DNA of 64,000 nt from an uncultured beta proteobacterium (GTDB lineage Bacteria > Pseudomonadota > Gammaproteobacteria > Burkholderiales > Burkholderiaceae_C): the NCBI GenBank assembly GCA_903832285.1, contig CAILAY010000001.1:62001-126000 (forward strand), in the 5' to 3' direction. Both the position numbers and the translations under genes were made by a program. Each line of letters opens with the position of its first letter. The stretch's first letter is position 1. Shown here piece after piece: positions 1-11,324 of the stretch. The notes under the pieces are model-generated. The model did not search any database and was not told the DNA's origin. It was given only the letters and a program-made list of their open reading frames with translations.

Positions 1-1137
<1,137 letters not shown>

Positions 1138-1210
1138 TTATTTCTCTTTCAAAGCAAAAAACACGGACTAACAAAAAACAAAAATCAAACCTAGACGGTT
1201 GCGCAAATTC

Positions 1211-2068
1211 TCAGGCTTCAAACCGGTTCTCTAAGAACCCATTTTTCTTCGTCACGCGATCCAGTTCCACCAGCGTTTCCAGCAGCGCGCGCATGTGTTT
1301 CAGCGGCACGGCGTTGGGGCCGTCGCACAGCGCATGGGCCGGATCCGGATGGGTTTCCATGAACAGGCCTGCCACGCCCACGGCCACACCGGCGCGCGCC
1401 AGAACCGGTACGAATTCACGCAGGCCGCCGCTGCTCGTACCCTGGCCACCGGGCAGTTGCACGGAGTGCGTGACGTCAAATACCACGGGAGCGCCGGTCT
1501 CGCGCATGATGGCGAGCGAGCGCATGTCCGACACCAGGTTGTTGTAGCCAAAGCTGGCGCCGCGTTCACAGGCCATGAAGTTGTCTTCCTCCATGCCGGC
1601 GTGCCTCGCAGCAGAACGCGCCTTGTTGATCACATTCTTCATATCGTGAGGCGCCATGAATTGGCCCTTCTTGATGTTCACCGGCCTGCCAGACTGTGCC
1701 ACGGCGCGAATGAAGTCGGTCTGTCGGGACAGGAGGGCGGGTGTCTGCAGCACGTCAACAACCCTGGCCACCTGCGCAATTTGATCCGCGTCGTGCACGT
1801 CGGTCAGCACTGGCACGCCCAGTTCACGCTTTACCTTTGCCAGTATCTCCAGGCCCTGGTCCATACCCAGCCCTCGGAAATTGCCGTCGGAGGAACGATT
1901 GGCCTTGTCAAAACTGCTCTTGAAGATGAAGGGAATTCCTAGCGCGGCGGTGATTTCTTTCAGTGTGCCGGCCGTATCCATCTGCAGTTGCTCGGACTCA
2001 ATTACGCAGGGACCCGCAATCAGAAAAAAAGGGTGCCCAAGTCCGACTTCGAAACCACAAAGCTTCAT
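1211..2068 (-). CDS. kdsA: 3-deoxy-8-phosphooctulonate (KDO-8-P) synthase
   Basis: KdsA condenses phosphoenolpyruvate with arabinose 5-phosphate to give KDO-8-phosphate for lipopolysaccharide inner core. The product is 285 residues, normal for the family. Visible family motifs are [12 protein letters not shown] near the N-terminus, [12 protein letters not shown] around residue 50, and [11 protein letters not shown] near residue 200. The start ATG at 2068 lies 1 nt from the pyrG stop at 2070, so the two are almost certainly translated from one message. Its PEP substrate is the product of the downstream enolase, a plausible reason for the linkage but not proof of co-regulation. Confidence 0.97.
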   Translation of the reverse strand: MKLCGFEVGLGHPFFLIAGPCVIESEQLQMDTAGTLKEITAALGIPFIFKSSFDKANRSSDGNFRGLGMDQGLEILAKVKRELGVPVLTDVHDADQIAQVARVVDVLQTPALLSRQTDFIRAVAQSGRPVNIKKGQFMAPHDMKNVINKARSAARHAGMEEDNFMACERGASFGYNNLVSDMRSLAIMRETGAPVVFDVTHSVQLPGGQGTSSGGLREFVPVLARAGVAVGVAGLFMETHPDPAHALCDGPNAVPLKHMRALLETLVELDRVTKKNGFLENRFEA

Positions 2069-2069
2069 A

Positions 2070-3779
<1,710 letters not shown>

Positions 3780-3853
3780 TTATAGGTGGCGCGATGAATG
3801 TCGCCATGTTTGCGGTCGATTTGTGGTGCGAAATGCAGGGTATATTGCCGCCC

Positions 3854-5068
3854 ATGAATGAGCTGAATGGAAAACGCATCGTGCTGGGCCTGACCGGCGG
3901 CATCGCCTGCTACAAGGCGGCCGAGTTGTGTCGCGCCATGGCGAAGGAGGGCGCGACGGTGCAGGTGGTGATGAGCGCCGCGGCTGAACAGTTCATCACG
4001 CCCGTGACCCTGCAGGCGCTGTCGGGACGCACCGTGTACAGCTCGCAGTGGGATGCGCGCGAGGCGAACAACATGGCCCACATCAATCTGAGTCGCGAGG
4101 CGGATGCAATTCTGATCGCACCCTGCAGCGCCGACTTCATGGCCAAGCTGCTGCACGGCGGAGCCGACGACCTACCCAGCCTGCTCTGTCTGGCGCGGCC
4201 GTTTCAACAAGTGCCGCTGTTGCTGGCTCCGGCGATGAACCGCGAGATGTGGTCGCATCCCGCCACACAGCGCAACGTGGCGCAATTGCGGGCCGATGGC
4301 GCCACACTGCTGGATGTGGGATCTGGCGATCAGGCCTGCGGCGAATCCGGCGACGGTCGAATGCTGGAACCCGAGGAGATTTTGCAGGACCTGATCGCGT
4401 TTTTCAGTCCCAAGACGTTGGCGGGACAGCATGTGCTGGTGACCGCCGGTCCCACCTACGAGGCCATCGATCCCGTGCGTGGCATCACTAATTTGAGCAG
4501 CGGAAAGATGGGTTTCGCAATCGCCCGCGCCGCGCGTGAAGCTGGCGCACAGGTGACCATGATTGCCGGTCCCGTGAGTCTGCCGACGCCGCGTGGCGTG
4601 GCGCGCCATGATGTGCGGTCAGCCTGTGAGATGCTGGACGCGACGCTTGCAGTAGCTCCGGCTGCGACCATCTTCATTGCAACGGCTGCGGTGGCGGACT
4701 GGCGTCCCACGTCGTCTTGCGAGCACAAGATAAAGAAGGACGGGTCCGGGCAGCTGCCTGAATTACGTTTTGTCGAGAATCCTGACGTCCTGGCCGCCGT
4801 GGCCAGGCTGCCACGCGCACAAAGCGGCGAGTTGTTCTGCGTCGGTTTTGCCGCCGAGAGCCACGATCTACTCGCCAACGCGCAGGCCAAGCGTGAACGC
4901 AAGAAAGTGCCGCTGCTGGTGGGCAATATCGGACCGACCACCTTCGGTCAGGACGACAACACGCTGCTGCTCGTGGATGCGCACGGCGCCACCGAATTGC
5001 CCCGTGCTTCCAAGCGCTTGCTGGCGCGCCAGTTGATCGTGGAAATCGCGCGTCGCCTGACGGCCTGA
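3854..5068 (+). CDS. coaBC: Bifunctional phosphopantothenoylcysteine decarboxylase / phosphopantothenate-cysteine ligase
   Basis: CoaBC performs two steps of coenzyme A synthesis: ligation of cysteine to 4'-phosphopantothenate and decarboxylation of the product. From ATG 3854 the protein is 404 residues. The N-terminal flavoprotein domain shows [14 protein letters not shown] and the APAMNREMW motif. The C-terminal CoaB domain shows [25 protein letters not shown]. Upstream in-frame starts exist, but the residues they would add do not look like the family, so 3854 is preferred. The dut start follows 38 nt after the stop. The coaBC-dut pairing is common in proteobacteria and suggests cotranscription. 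Confidence 0.96.
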   Translation: MNELNGKRIVLGLTGGIACYKAAELCRAMAKEGATVQVVMSAAAEQFITPVTLQALSGRTVYSSQWDAREANNMAHINLSREADAILIAPCSADFMAKLLHGGADDLPSLLCLARPFQQVPLLLAPAMNREMWSHPATQRNVAQLRADGATLLDVGSGDQACGESGDGRMLEPEEILQDLIAFFSPKTLAGQHVLVTAGPTYEAIDPVRGITNLSSGKMGFAIARAAREAGAQVTMIAGPVSLPTPRGVARHDVRSACEMLDATLAVAPAATIFIATAAVADWRPTSSCEHKIKKDGSGQLPELRFVENPDVLAAVARLPRAQSGELFCVGFAAESHDLLANAQAKRERKKVPLLVGNIGPTTFGQDDNTLLLVDAHGATELPRASKRLLARQLIVEIARRLTA

Positions 5069-5105
5069 ACGCCCATTGACGCAACTGCGGGGCCCGCTCT
5101 TGACC

Positions 5106-5552
5106 ATGAAAATCGACGTAAAGATCATCGATCCTCGCATGCGGGATCAACTGCCGGCCTACGCCACGCCCGGCAGCGCTGGTCTGGATTTGCGCGCCTG
5201 CATGGATGAACCGCTGACACTGCAGCCTAACGCCTGGCAATTGCTGCCCACGGGCATTGCCATTTTTTTGAACGATGCCAACTTTGCAGCGCTGATCCTG
5301 CCGCGCTCCGGCTTGGGCCACAAGCACGGCATCGTGCTGGGTAATCTGGTGGGTCTGATAGATAGCGATTACCAGGGGCAGTTGATGGTGAGTGCCTGGA
5401 ACCGCAGTAACGTCCCATTCGTGATTCAACCCATGGAACGGATTGCGCAGTTGGTGATCGTTCCGGTGGTGCAGGCACAGTTCAACGTGGTGACGGATTT
5501 CCCGGCGAGCCACCGCGGCGAGGGCGGCTACGGCTCCACGGGAAAGTCCTGA
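5106..5552 (+). CDS. dut: Deoxyuridine 5'-triphosphate nucleotidohydrolase
   Basis: Dut hydrolyses dUTP to dUMP and diphosphate, keeping uracil out of DNA and feeding thymidylate synthesis. The 148-residue protein has the five trimeric dUTPase motifs in order: [37 protein letters not shown] and [10 protein letters not shown] at the C-terminus. I chose ATG 5106 because [12 protein letters not shown] is the family N-terminus; an upstream start at 5076 would add ten unrelated residues. It follows coaBC closely. The stop is followed within 3 nt by a dispersed palindromic repeat. Confidence 0.97.
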   Translation: MKIDVKIIDPRMRDQLPAYATPGSAGLDLRACMDEPLTLQPNAWQLLPTGIAIFLNDANFAALILPRSGLGHKHGIVLGNLVGLIDSDYQGQLMVSAWNRSNVPFVIQPMERIAQLVIVPVVQAQFNVVTDFPASHRGEGGYGSTGKS

Positions 5553-5554
5553 AA

Positions 5555-5670
5555 CATTGTCGGATAGACCAAGAGTCGCATGAGATTGCGGGACAGACCG
5601 CCGCGACGCGCAGCGGGCCAACTCGATCCTCAACTGATTGAGAGCTAACTTTGCTCCGTCCTCAACTGTT
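5555..5670 (+). repeat. Dispersed intergenic palindromic repeat, apparently a copy nested inside another
   Basis: An inner unit at about 5582-5642 has the family left end (GAGATTGCGGGACAGACC) and right end (TCCTCAACTGATTGAG). It is flanked by a second left half at 5557-5580 (TTGTCGGATAGACCAAGAG) and a second right half at 5645-5668 (CTAACTTTGCTCCGTCC then TCAACTG). Left half, whole unit and right half in that order is what one copy inserted into another would give. Related copies lie near 8377, 9219, 25022 and 42472. It fills the gap between the convergent dut and SlyD-like genes. Confidence 0.75.
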
Positions 5671-5684
5671 CTTCGGCTGTTTGC

Positions 5685-6209
5685 TCAGTGCAGCAGCGGG
5701 TCCCCCGGTGTGCGCGTTTGCACTTTGAAGAATCCGGTGCCGGCGGTGCCGCGACCGATCTCCTCGTCGGTGGCGTTGCGCACCGATTCCACTTTGAAAC
5801 TCAAGCGGATGGCGATACCGGCAAGTGGATGGTTGCCATCCAGCACCACGTGCTCGGGGTAGATGTCGGTGACGGTATAGAACAACTCGGCTGGCGCGTC
5901 CGGGCAAGCCCCTTCGGGCAGTGCAGTGCCTTCGAAGATCATGCCTTCGTCCAGTTCCTTGGGGAAGTGGGATCGCGGGGACAGAAAGATCAACCGGTCG
6001 TTGAAGTCCCCGAAGGCTTCTTCGGGCTCCAGTTGCAAATCGAGCATCGCTCCGACTTCCAGGCCTTGCAGGGCGGTTTCGATCTTTTCAAATAGATCGT
6101 CACCGCGCACGAGGAATTCCACCGGCTCATCAAGTACGTCCAGTTCTTCGCCCAGGGTGTCCTTGAGAGTCCAGGTGAGTGCGACAACGCATTGTTCAGT
6201 GATTTTCAT
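5685..6209 (-). CDS. SlyD/FKBP-type peptidyl-prolyl cis-trans isomerase
   Basis: A 174-residue protein with the SlyD-like arrangement. The N-terminal FKBP strand is followed by GEELDVLDEPVEFLVRGDD, then an inserted flap domain, then a return to the FKBP core with VVLDGNHPLAGIAIRLSFKV, the family signature. Such proteins act as prolyl isomerases and chaperones in the cytoplasm. There is no His/Cys-rich metal-binding tail like that of E. coli SlyD; the C-terminus ends soon after the core. It is divergent from roxA with only 17 bp between start codons, so its promoter must lie partly within the neighbouring coding sequence. Confidence 0.85.
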   Translation of the reverse strand: MKITEQCVVALTWTLKDTLGEELDVLDEPVEFLVRGDDLFEKIETALQGLEVGAMLDLQLEPEEAFGDFNDRLIFLSPRSHFPKELDEGMIFEGTALPEGACPDAPAELFYTVTDIYPEHVVLDGNHPLAGIAIRLSFKVESVRNATDEEIGRGTAGTGFFKVQTRTPGDPLLH

Positions 6210-6210
6210 A

Positions 6211-6222
6211 CGACAATTGTCG
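6211..6222. promoter_or_regulatory. Perfect 12-bp palindrome between two divergent start codons
   Basis: CGACAATTGTCG occupies most of the 17-bp space between the SlyD-like gene (start 6209) and roxA (start 6227). It could be a shared operator or part of overlapping promoters. No regulator gene is adjacent and a 12-bp palindrome can arise by chance, so the role is only a suggestion. Confidence 0.35.
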
Positions 6223-6226
6223 CACT

Positions 6227-7360
6227 ATGAACACCACACAACCCCTGCAGATGCTCGGCGGCATGAGCCCGGAGCAGTTCATGAAACGCCACTGGGAGAA
6301 GAAACCCCTGTTGGTGCGTCAGGCGATTCCCGGTTTTTCTGCGTTGCTGGATCGCTCCGAACTGTTTGATCTGGCGCAGGGCGACGAGGTCGAGTCACGC
6401 CTGATCTCGAAGGCCGACCGTCGTGGCAAGCGCGGTTGGCAGTTCAAATCGGGCCCGTTCCCGCGCCGCTCGCTGCCGCCGTTGAAGCAACCGAACTGGA
6501 CGCTGCTGCTGCAGGGCATGGATCTGCACCACGTTGGCGTGCATCAATTGATGCAGCAGTTTCGCTTTGTGCCCGACGCTCGATTGGACGATGTGATGAT
6601 CAGCTACGCCACAGATGGCGGCGGCGTAGGGCCACACTTTGACAGCTATGACGTGTTTCTGCTGCAGGCCCACGGCCAGCGGCGCTGGCGCTACGGCCGG
6701 CAAAAGGACATGAGTCTGGTGAGCGGCATGCCCTTGAAAATCCTGGCCAATTTCGTACCGGAATTTGATGAGGTGCTCAATCCTGGCGACATGTTGTATC
6801 TGCCGCCGCGCTATGCGCACGACGGCATCGCCGTCGGCGAATGCATGACCTATTCAATCGGTTTTCGCTCGCCCAATCGGGGCGAGTTGGCGCGCGAAAT
6901 CTTGCAGCGCCTGTCTGAGGATGCCGGAGATCTCGCAGGGGAGGCGATCTACCGCGACCCGCGGCAGGAGGCGGTATCCACACCCGCAGCGATACCCCTG
7001 GCGCTGCACGATTTTGCGCACGACGCGATGCTTGCGGCGCTGCGGGATCCGGACGCATTTTCTTGCGTGCTGGGTGAGCACCTTACCGAGCCGAAGGCGA
7101 ACGTGTGGTTTCAAAGTTGCATCGCACGGCCTGACTTCGACGGAGTCGAACTCGATCAGCGCACCCGCATGATGTATGACACGCGCCACATTTTCATCAA
7201 CGGCGAGGGCTTCAGGGCGTCAGGACGGGACGCGGCGCTGATGCATCGTTTGGCAAATGAGCGTCGACTCGAAAGAGCACTTTTGCGTGGGGCGAGCCTG
7301 GATGCCAGGACTTTGTTGCTGAGTTGGCTGCAAGCGGGGTGGCTCCATGAACTCGAATGA
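6227..7360 (+). CDS. roxA: Cupin/JmjC-type ribosomal protein uL16 arginine hydroxylase
   Basis: The 377-residue protein matches the YcfD/RoxA family of Fe(II)- and 2-oxoglutarate-dependent oxygenases, which hydroxylate an arginine of ribosomal protein uL16. Visible features are the N-terminal family motif QFMKRHWEKKPLLVRQA, the iron-binding HxD in GVGPHFDSYDVFLLQ, and the distal His region PPRYAHDGIAVGECMTYSIGFRSP. The C-terminal winged-helix part is present, as the length is normal. It is divergent from the SlyD-like gene and overlaps the next gene by 14 nt, so the pair is probably translationally coupled. Confidence 0.92.
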   Translation: MNTTQPLQMLGGMSPEQFMKRHWEKKPLLVRQAIPGFSALLDRSELFDLAQGDEVESRLISKADRRGKRGWQFKSGPFPRRSLPPLKQPNWTLLLQGMDLHHVGVHQLMQQFRFVPDARLDDVMISYATDGGGVGPHFDSYDVFLLQAHGQRRWRYGRQKDMSLVSGMPLKILANFVPEFDEVLNPGDMLYLPPRYAHDGIAVGECMTYSIGFRSPNRGELAREILQRLSEDAGDLAGEAIYRDPRQEAVSTPAAIPLALHDFAHDAMLAALRDPDAFSCVLGEHLTEPKANVWFQSCIARPDFDGVELDQRTRMMYDTRHIFINGEGFRASGRDAALMHRLANERRLERALLRGASLDARTLLLSWLQAGWLHELE

Positions 7361-7865
7361 GGTAAAGCCAACGGAACCGGCGCCGGCGCCGGCGTCAACG
7401 CGTTTTTCCGGGCGCAGCGAATTCCAGCAATGGGTGCGGGATGCGCTGCAGCGCGCGGCGCATGAGGGGTGGCGCGAAATCATTGTCAGCGATGCCAACT
7501 TTGAGGATTGGCCGCTGGGCGAGCGCGCGGTCGCGCAGTTCCTGCAAGCGTGGTCGAAGTCGGGCCGCCGTTTCATTATGCTGGCCAAGAACTACGATGA
7601 AGTAACACTCCGACACGCGCGCTTTGTTGCCTGGCGCCGCACCTGGAGCCACATCATCGAATGCTGGGCCTGCTCCGACGCTGTGGTGACGGATTTTCCC
7701 AGCACCATTTGGACCCCGTCCTGGGCGCTGGTTCGATTGGACGTTGAGCGTTGTACCGGCCTGACGACAGACGACCCCGCGCGGCGCGTTCAGTTGCGCG
7801 AACAACTGCGCGAGTGGCAGCGGAAAAGTGCACCGGGATTCCCTTCTTCAACGTTGGGTTTGTGA
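7347..7865 (+). CDS. Hypothetical protein overlapping roxA
   Basis: A 172-residue protein starting at ATG 7347 inside the last codons of roxA. I do not recognise a named domain. After a Pro/Ala-rich N-terminal 18 residues comes a mixed alpha/beta segment with IIVSDANFEDWPLGERAV and FIMLAKNYDEVTLRHARFVAWRRTWSHII. There is no signal peptide or transmembrane helix. The 14-nt overlap and matching GC content support a real gene coupled to roxA, but its function is unknown. It is followed by about 200 bp without a gene that holds the promoter and leader described next. Confidence 0.75.
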   Translation: MNSNEVKPTEPAPAPASTRFSGRSEFQQWVRDALQRAAHEGWREIIVSDANFEDWPLGERAVAQFLQAWSKSGRRFIMLAKNYDEVTLRHARFVAWRRTWSHIIECWACSDAVVTDFPSTIWTPSWALVRLDVERCTGLTTDDPARRVQLREQLREWQRKSAPGFPSSTLGL

Positions 7866-7915
7866 GTCGTCCTGGCGGAGTTCGCATTCGGCGTAGCCGT
7901 TACAACATGATGCCT

Positions 7916-7943
7916 CTGGCACACTGCGGAAATACCATATAAT
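7916..7943 (+). promoter_or_regulatory. Sigma-70-like promoter upstream of the leader RNA and lipoprotein gene
   Basis: A perfect TATAAT at 7938-7943 is preceded, after 16 bp, by CTGGCA at 7916-7921, a partial match to TTGACA. Transcription would start near 7950, at the first hairpin of the leader. The perfect -10 in a GC-rich genome makes this one of the clearest promoters in the window. Confidence 0.6.
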
Positions 7944-7949
7944 CGCAGG

Positions 7950-8032
7950 CTGAGTTGAGGAGTTCGAATCGCTTCACTCAGTCACGGCTTCCTGTTTCGG
8001 GCGGTCATGACAATTTCCGGAAATTGTTTTTT
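7950..8032 (+). ncRNA. Candidate small RNA or attenuated 5' leader of the lipoprotein gene
   Basis: Between the TATAAT promoter and the lipoprotein start lie about 110 bases with two structures. The first is a 6-bp stem, CTGAGT (7950-7955) with ACTCAG (7976-7981), whose loop contains GAGGAG. The second is a perfect 18-base palindrome at 8010-8027 (ACAATTTCC/GGAAATTGT) running straight into six T at 8027-8032, the form of an intrinsic terminator. A stretch GGCTTCCTG between them could pair with ribosome-binding sites. The RNA would be about 83 nt. Either it is a stand-alone sRNA with read-through into the lipoprotein gene, or the terminator attenuates that gene. Confidence 0.5.
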
Positions 8033-8062
8033 ACGCTCACTATCCCTTTCAAGGACTTTTAA

Positions 8063-8308
8063 ATGAATAAGACTCTCGTATTGGCAACTTTGATGGCCGC
8101 TGTTGCTTTGGCCGCTTGCGGCAAGAAGGAAGAAGCTGCTGCTCCTGCACCTGCTCCCGTGGTTGCTCCCGCACCGGCTCCTGCTGCTTCCGCTCCTGAC
8201 GCTGCTGCTTCCGCTGCTGCGCCAGCTGCTTCCGCTGCTGCCACCGCTGCCGCTGACGCTGCAAAGGGTGGTACCGAGGCAGCCAAAGACGCTGCTCCAA
8301 AGAAATAA
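8063..8308 (+). CDS. Small Ala/Pro-rich lipoprotein
   Basis: An 81-residue protein. The N-terminal signal MNKTLVLATLMAAVALAACGKK has a clear lipobox (LAAC), so the mature protein should be a lipid-anchored peptide starting at Cys19. The rest is low complexity: runs of Ala, Pro and Ser with scattered Lys/Glu/Asp and no fold I can name. ATG 8063 is preceded by AAGGA at a good distance. It is monocistronic, with its own promoter and leader upstream and a strong terminator just after. Similar small periplasmic lipoproteins are common in Comamonadaceae but their role is unknown to me. Confidence 0.85.
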   Translation: MNKTLVLATLMAAVALAACGKKEEAAAPAPAPVVAPAPAPAASAPDAAASAAAPAASAAATAAADAAKGGTEAAKDAAPKK

Positions 8309-8330
8309 TCGGGTTTCACCGAACTGAAAG

Positions 8331-8355
8331 AGGCCACCGCAAGGTGGCCTTTTTC
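8331..8355 (+). terminator. Rho-independent terminator of the lipoprotein gene
   Basis: AGGCCACC (8331-8338) pairs perfectly with GGTGGCCT (8343-8350) across a 4-base loop and runs into five T. It lies 22 bases after the lipoprotein stop codon. Confidence 0.9.
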
Positions 8356-8376
8356 TTGTCTGAACATCCGATCATG

Positions 8377-8434
8377 GACCGGGGAAAGGGCACGCTCACT
8401 GCGTGTAGCTTTGGTCTGTCCCGCAAGATCTCAT
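8377..8434 (-). repeat. Dispersed intergenic palindromic repeat, starting at the MBL-fold gene stop codon
   Basis: On the minus strand it reads TGAGATCTTGCGGGACAG, where TGA is the stop codon of the 8431-9207 gene. The core is GCT-A-CAC-GCA-GTG-AGC, an inverted repeat. Compared with the copy at 9219 (CGC/GCG in the same place), the inner stem pair has changed on both sides, as expected for a conserved RNA or DNA hairpin. Confidence 0.75.
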
Positions 8435-9207
8435 AAAGTCAGCCAGGGCGTTCCATGCACCGCATGCGCGACGCCGATGTCCGAGTTGGAACAGCCCAGC
8501 GCTTGCGTCAGTGCCGCCAGCGCCAGGTCCGGCCGGTTGTTTTGCTGGCTCAGGTGCGCCGCCACCAGGTGTCTCAGGCCGCCGTGGTGAAGTTCACGCG
8601 CCAAAGCAGCCGACGCTGGGTTGGATAGGTGTCCCAAACGACCACCCACGCGTTTCTTCAGGAACGCAGGATAGCTTGAAGCAGCTAACAGATCCGGGTC
8701 GTGATTGCATTCCAGCAGCAGCCCTTGGCACCCTGTCAACTGCTGCGCGACGTGGGCCGTCGCATGGCCCAGATCGGTCAGGATGCCGAGCCGCGCTGCG
8801 CCATCGGTGCAACTCAACTGAAGCGGTTCGCGGGCGTCGTGTGGAACCGTAAAGGGGTGGATTTGCAAGCCCTGCAGTTCGATCTGCACACCATCCCGCG
8901 CAATTCGCAGCAGCCCGTGCATGTCGGGGGCGCCGAAGGCAGCATGGGTACCATGACTCATCCACACGGGAGTGCGCTCACGTTGCACCAATTGGGCGAC
9001 GCAGCCCACATGGTCGCCGTGTTCGTGGGTGATGAATACGGCGTCGAGCTGATTGGCCAGCAAGCCCGCCTGAGCCAGCCGCGCATCAAGATGCTTCAGC
9101 CCAAATCCGCAGTCCACCAGCAAGCGAGTGATACGTGTGCCACAGTGGGATTCAACCACCGTGGCATTTCCCGAACTGCCACTGCCCAGGTTCTTGAATC
9201 TGAGCAA
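8431..9207 (-). CDS. MBL-fold metallohydrolase (YycJ/WalJ-like)
   Basis: A 258-residue metallo-beta-lactamase-fold protein. It has the N-terminal family motif NLGSGSSGNATVVE and the metal-binding HxHxDH in FITHEHGDHVG. Further metal ligands lie around GILTDLGHATAH and LLLECNHDPDLL, and the terminal His is in LVAAHLSQQNN. Members of this group are predicted phosphodiesterases or nucleases, but the substrate here cannot be told from sequence. The start codon is TTG at 9207, with AGGTG six bases upstream. It is third after dapA and bamC on the same strand, separated from bamC by a repeat copy. Confidence 0.88.
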   Translation of the reverse strand: MLRFKNLGSGSSGNATVVESHCGTRITRLLVDCGFGLKHLDARLAQAGLLANQLDAVFITHEHGDHVGCVAQLVQRERTPVWMSHGTHAAFGAPDMHGLLRIARDGVQIELQGLQIHPFTVPHDAREPLQLSCTDGAARLGILTDLGHATAHVAQQLTGCQGLLLECNHDPDLLAASSYPAFLKKRVGGRLGHLSNPASAALARELHHGGLRHLVAAHLSQQNNRPDLALAALTQALGCSNSDIGVAHAVHGTPWLTL

Positions 9208-9218
9208 GGGTCACCTGA

Positions 9219-9280
9219 CAAGTTGGGGACAGAGCAAAACTCGCTGCGCGTAGCTCTTGGTCCGCCCCACAAGGTCTCGG
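9219..9280 (-). repeat. Dispersed intergenic palindromic repeat between bamC and the MBL-fold gene
   Basis: On the minus strand it begins 2-3 nt after the bamC stop (CCGAGACCTTGTGGGGCGG). It continues through the palindromic core GCTACGCGCAGCGAGT to a right end matching the other copies (GCTCTGTCCCCAACTTG). Outer arms GGACAGAGC and GCTCTTGGTCC can pair to extend the hairpin. Confidence 0.75.
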
Positions 9281-9282
9281 TA

Positions 9283-10374
9283 CTATTTCAAATCGTCGGC
9301 AATCAGCTGCGCAATCCGTTTTGCGTTCACGGCTGTCTCCGGTGTGGTGGTGGTGCTGACCACGCTCAGTGTCGTTTTCTCTCCTTCGCTTTTCAGAAGC
9401 ACCCGGAACTTCTGCAGGGCCTCCGTATCAGCCCCGAAACTGAACAACTTGGTGAGGAAATTGCTTTCTTTCTTCTTGCTCGATCCCGATTCGACATAGC
9501 GCACAAAGTAGGTTCCCTGGGAGCGGTCGCGATCTTCCACGGTGAAGCCGGTTCGGTCCAGCGCCAAGCCGACACGACGCCAGGCACGGTCGAATCCGTC
9601 TGCAATCTCAAGGCCGGGAAGCCCGTTGATGGTCGTGACGGTGGCGGTCGGCTTGGCCACGGCGGGGTTGGCGACAGCGACTTGAGCGACTTCCTTTGAA
9701 GCCCCGAGTCTGATCATCAGGCGGCGCAGGAATTCTGCTTCGAGTTCAGGATCGACCGGGCGAGGTTGCCAGATGGTCGAATCCCGCAGCTTGTCGTTGT
9801 AGACCTCCTCGATACCGCGATGACTGATGTAGATCTCAGTGCCTCCCGTCGCAGTGCGTTCCAGTCGGGAGCGGTACTTGTCGCGTTCACCTGTCGAATA
9901 GAGGGCATCCGCGATGGAGCCCAGGGTTCTCCGGATGAAATCCTGCGGCAGCTTGGCCCGGTTCTCGTTCCATTCGGTTTCCATGATGCCCAAATCGGCC
10001 TGATCAAGGGTCAAGGTGAATCCGTTCTCGGTCCAGAAATCATGCACCGGTTGCCACAGCTTGTCGGCGCTGCGATCGGTCACCAACCAGCGCTGCGTAC
10101 CGGAGCGTTCAATGCGTACATCACCCATGCTGGTGGCGGCGGTCAACGCTGTGGTCTGCACGGGCGCACCGGCCATATAGCCTGAGGCCGTGACCACACC
10201 GCCGGGCATGGCGTAGCGGCTTTCTCTTGACAATTGAGTCAGATCCGGCGGCACATCCAGCGTCGGTCCTTTGACATTGCTGCGGTAGTCGATGCGCTCG
10301 GTATCGAAAACGGTGGTGCAGGCTGCCAGTGCAGCTGTCAGGCAAAGTAAGCCGAATTTTGCAGTTTGATTCAC
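9283..10374 (-). CDS. bamC: Outer membrane assembly lipoprotein BamC (NlpB)
   Basis: BamC is a lipoprotein of the BAM complex that inserts beta-barrel proteins into the outer membrane. The 363-residue product has a signal peptide ending in the lipobox LAAC (Cys19), followed by TTVFDTERIDYRSNVKGPTLDVPPDL, the conserved unstructured BamC segment that binds BamD. Two helix-grip domains follow, and residues near 95-115 (SADKLWQPVHDFWTENGF) are typical. The start is GTG at 10374. It lies 38 nt downstream of dapA, the usual dapA-bamC arrangement also seen in gammaproteobacteria. Confidence 0.93.
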   Translation of the reverse strand: MNQTAKFGLLCLTAALAACTTVFDTERIDYRSNVKGPTLDVPPDLTQLSRESRYAMPGGVVTASGYMAGAPVQTTALTAATSMGDVRIERSGTQRWLVTDRSADKLWQPVHDFWTENGFTLTLDQADLGIMETEWNENRAKLPQDFIRRTLGSIADALYSTGERDKYRSRLERTATGGTEIYISHRGIEEVYNDKLRDSTIWQPRPVDPELEAEFLRRLMIRLGASKEVAQVAVANPAVAKPTATVTTINGLPGLEIADGFDRAWRRVGLALDRTGFTVEDRDRSQGTYFVRYVESGSSKKKESNFLTKLFSFGADTEALQKFRVLLKSEGEKTTLSVVSTTTTPETAVNAKRIAQLIADDLK

Positions 10375-10412
10375 GTGTGATGTCCTTTGGGATCTCGAAG
10401 GGAACTGGGGGG

Positions 10413-11294
10413 TTAAATCAGGCCGCTGGTGTGCAACGCCGCTTCCACCGCGGCCTCATTGGCGCGCGTCAGCGGTGTCATGGGCAAGCGCAGGGTGGCG
10501 CCACATAGGCCCATGCGGTGCATGGCCCACTTGACGGGAATCGGGTTGGCTTCGACGAAAAGCTGCTTGTGCACCGGCATCAGATTGAACTGGATTTCCA
10601 TGGCGCGTTCTATCTCGCCCGCCATCGCGGCCATGCAAAGTTCATGCATCAGCCGCGGCGCCACATTGGCTGTGACACTCACGTTGCCTTGGCCGCCACA
10701 CAGCATCAAAGCCACTGCGGTGGGATCGTCGCCCGAGTAGACCGCGAAACCTTTGGGCACATCGCGGATGAGCCATTGGGCGCGCTCGATGTTGCCGGTC
10801 GCCTCCTTGATACCAACGATGCCATCCACCTGCGCCAATCGTAATACGGTGCCGTGCTGCATGTCAGCCACGGAACGTCCGGGCACGTTGTACAGCACGA
10901 TGGGCAGATCGACCGCTTCGGCGATGGCCTTGAAGTGCAGATACTGGCCTTCCTGCGTGGGCTTGTTGTAGTAGGGCACGACCTGCAGTTGACAATCCGC
11001 TCCCACGGTCTTCGCAAAGCGCGCCAGTTCAATCGCTTCTGCCGTCGAATTGGCGCCGCAACCGGCCATGATGGGCACGCGCCCATTGGCCTGTTCCACT
11101 GAGACGCGGATGATCTCGCAGTGCTCTGGCACCGTCACCGTGGGCGACTCGCCCGTCGTGCCGACGACGCCAATACAGTCCGTGCCTTGCTCGATGTGCC
11201 AGTCGATCAGTCTGCGCAGGCAGGCGTAGTCCACGCTGCCGTCTTCCAGCATCGGCGTGATCAAGGCCACGATGCTGCCGGTAATAGGTTTCAT
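10413..11294 (-). CDS. dapA: 4-hydroxy-tetrahydrodipicolinate synthase
   Basis: DapA condenses pyruvate with aspartate semialdehyde, the first committed step to lysine and diaminopimelate for peptidoglycan. The 293-residue TIM-barrel protein shows [10 protein letters not shown] at the N-terminus, GTTGESPTV (substrate pocket), YYNKPTQEG and YNVPGRS. The Schiff-base lysine is in [11 protein letters not shown]. Length is exactly typical. It is preceded by a methyltransferase gene 30 nt upstream on the same strand and followed by bamC. Confidence 0.97.
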   Translation of the reverse strand: MKPITGSIVALITPMLEDGSVDYACLRRLIDWHIEQGTDCIGVVGTTGESPTVTVPEHCEIIRVSVEQANGRVPIMAGCGANSTAEAIELARFAKTVGADCQLQVVPYYNKPTQEGQYLHFKAIAEAVDLPIVLYNVPGRSVADMQHGTVLRLAQVDGIVGIKEATGNIERAQWLIRDVPKGFAVYSGDDPTAVALMLCGGQGNVSVTANVAPRLMHELCMAAMAGEIERAMEIQFNLMPVHKQLFVEANPIPVKWAMHRMGLCGATLRLPMTPLTRANEAAVEAALHTSGLI

Positions 11295-11324
11295 GTCCGC
11301 ATTTCGAATCGGGAAACGGGCATT

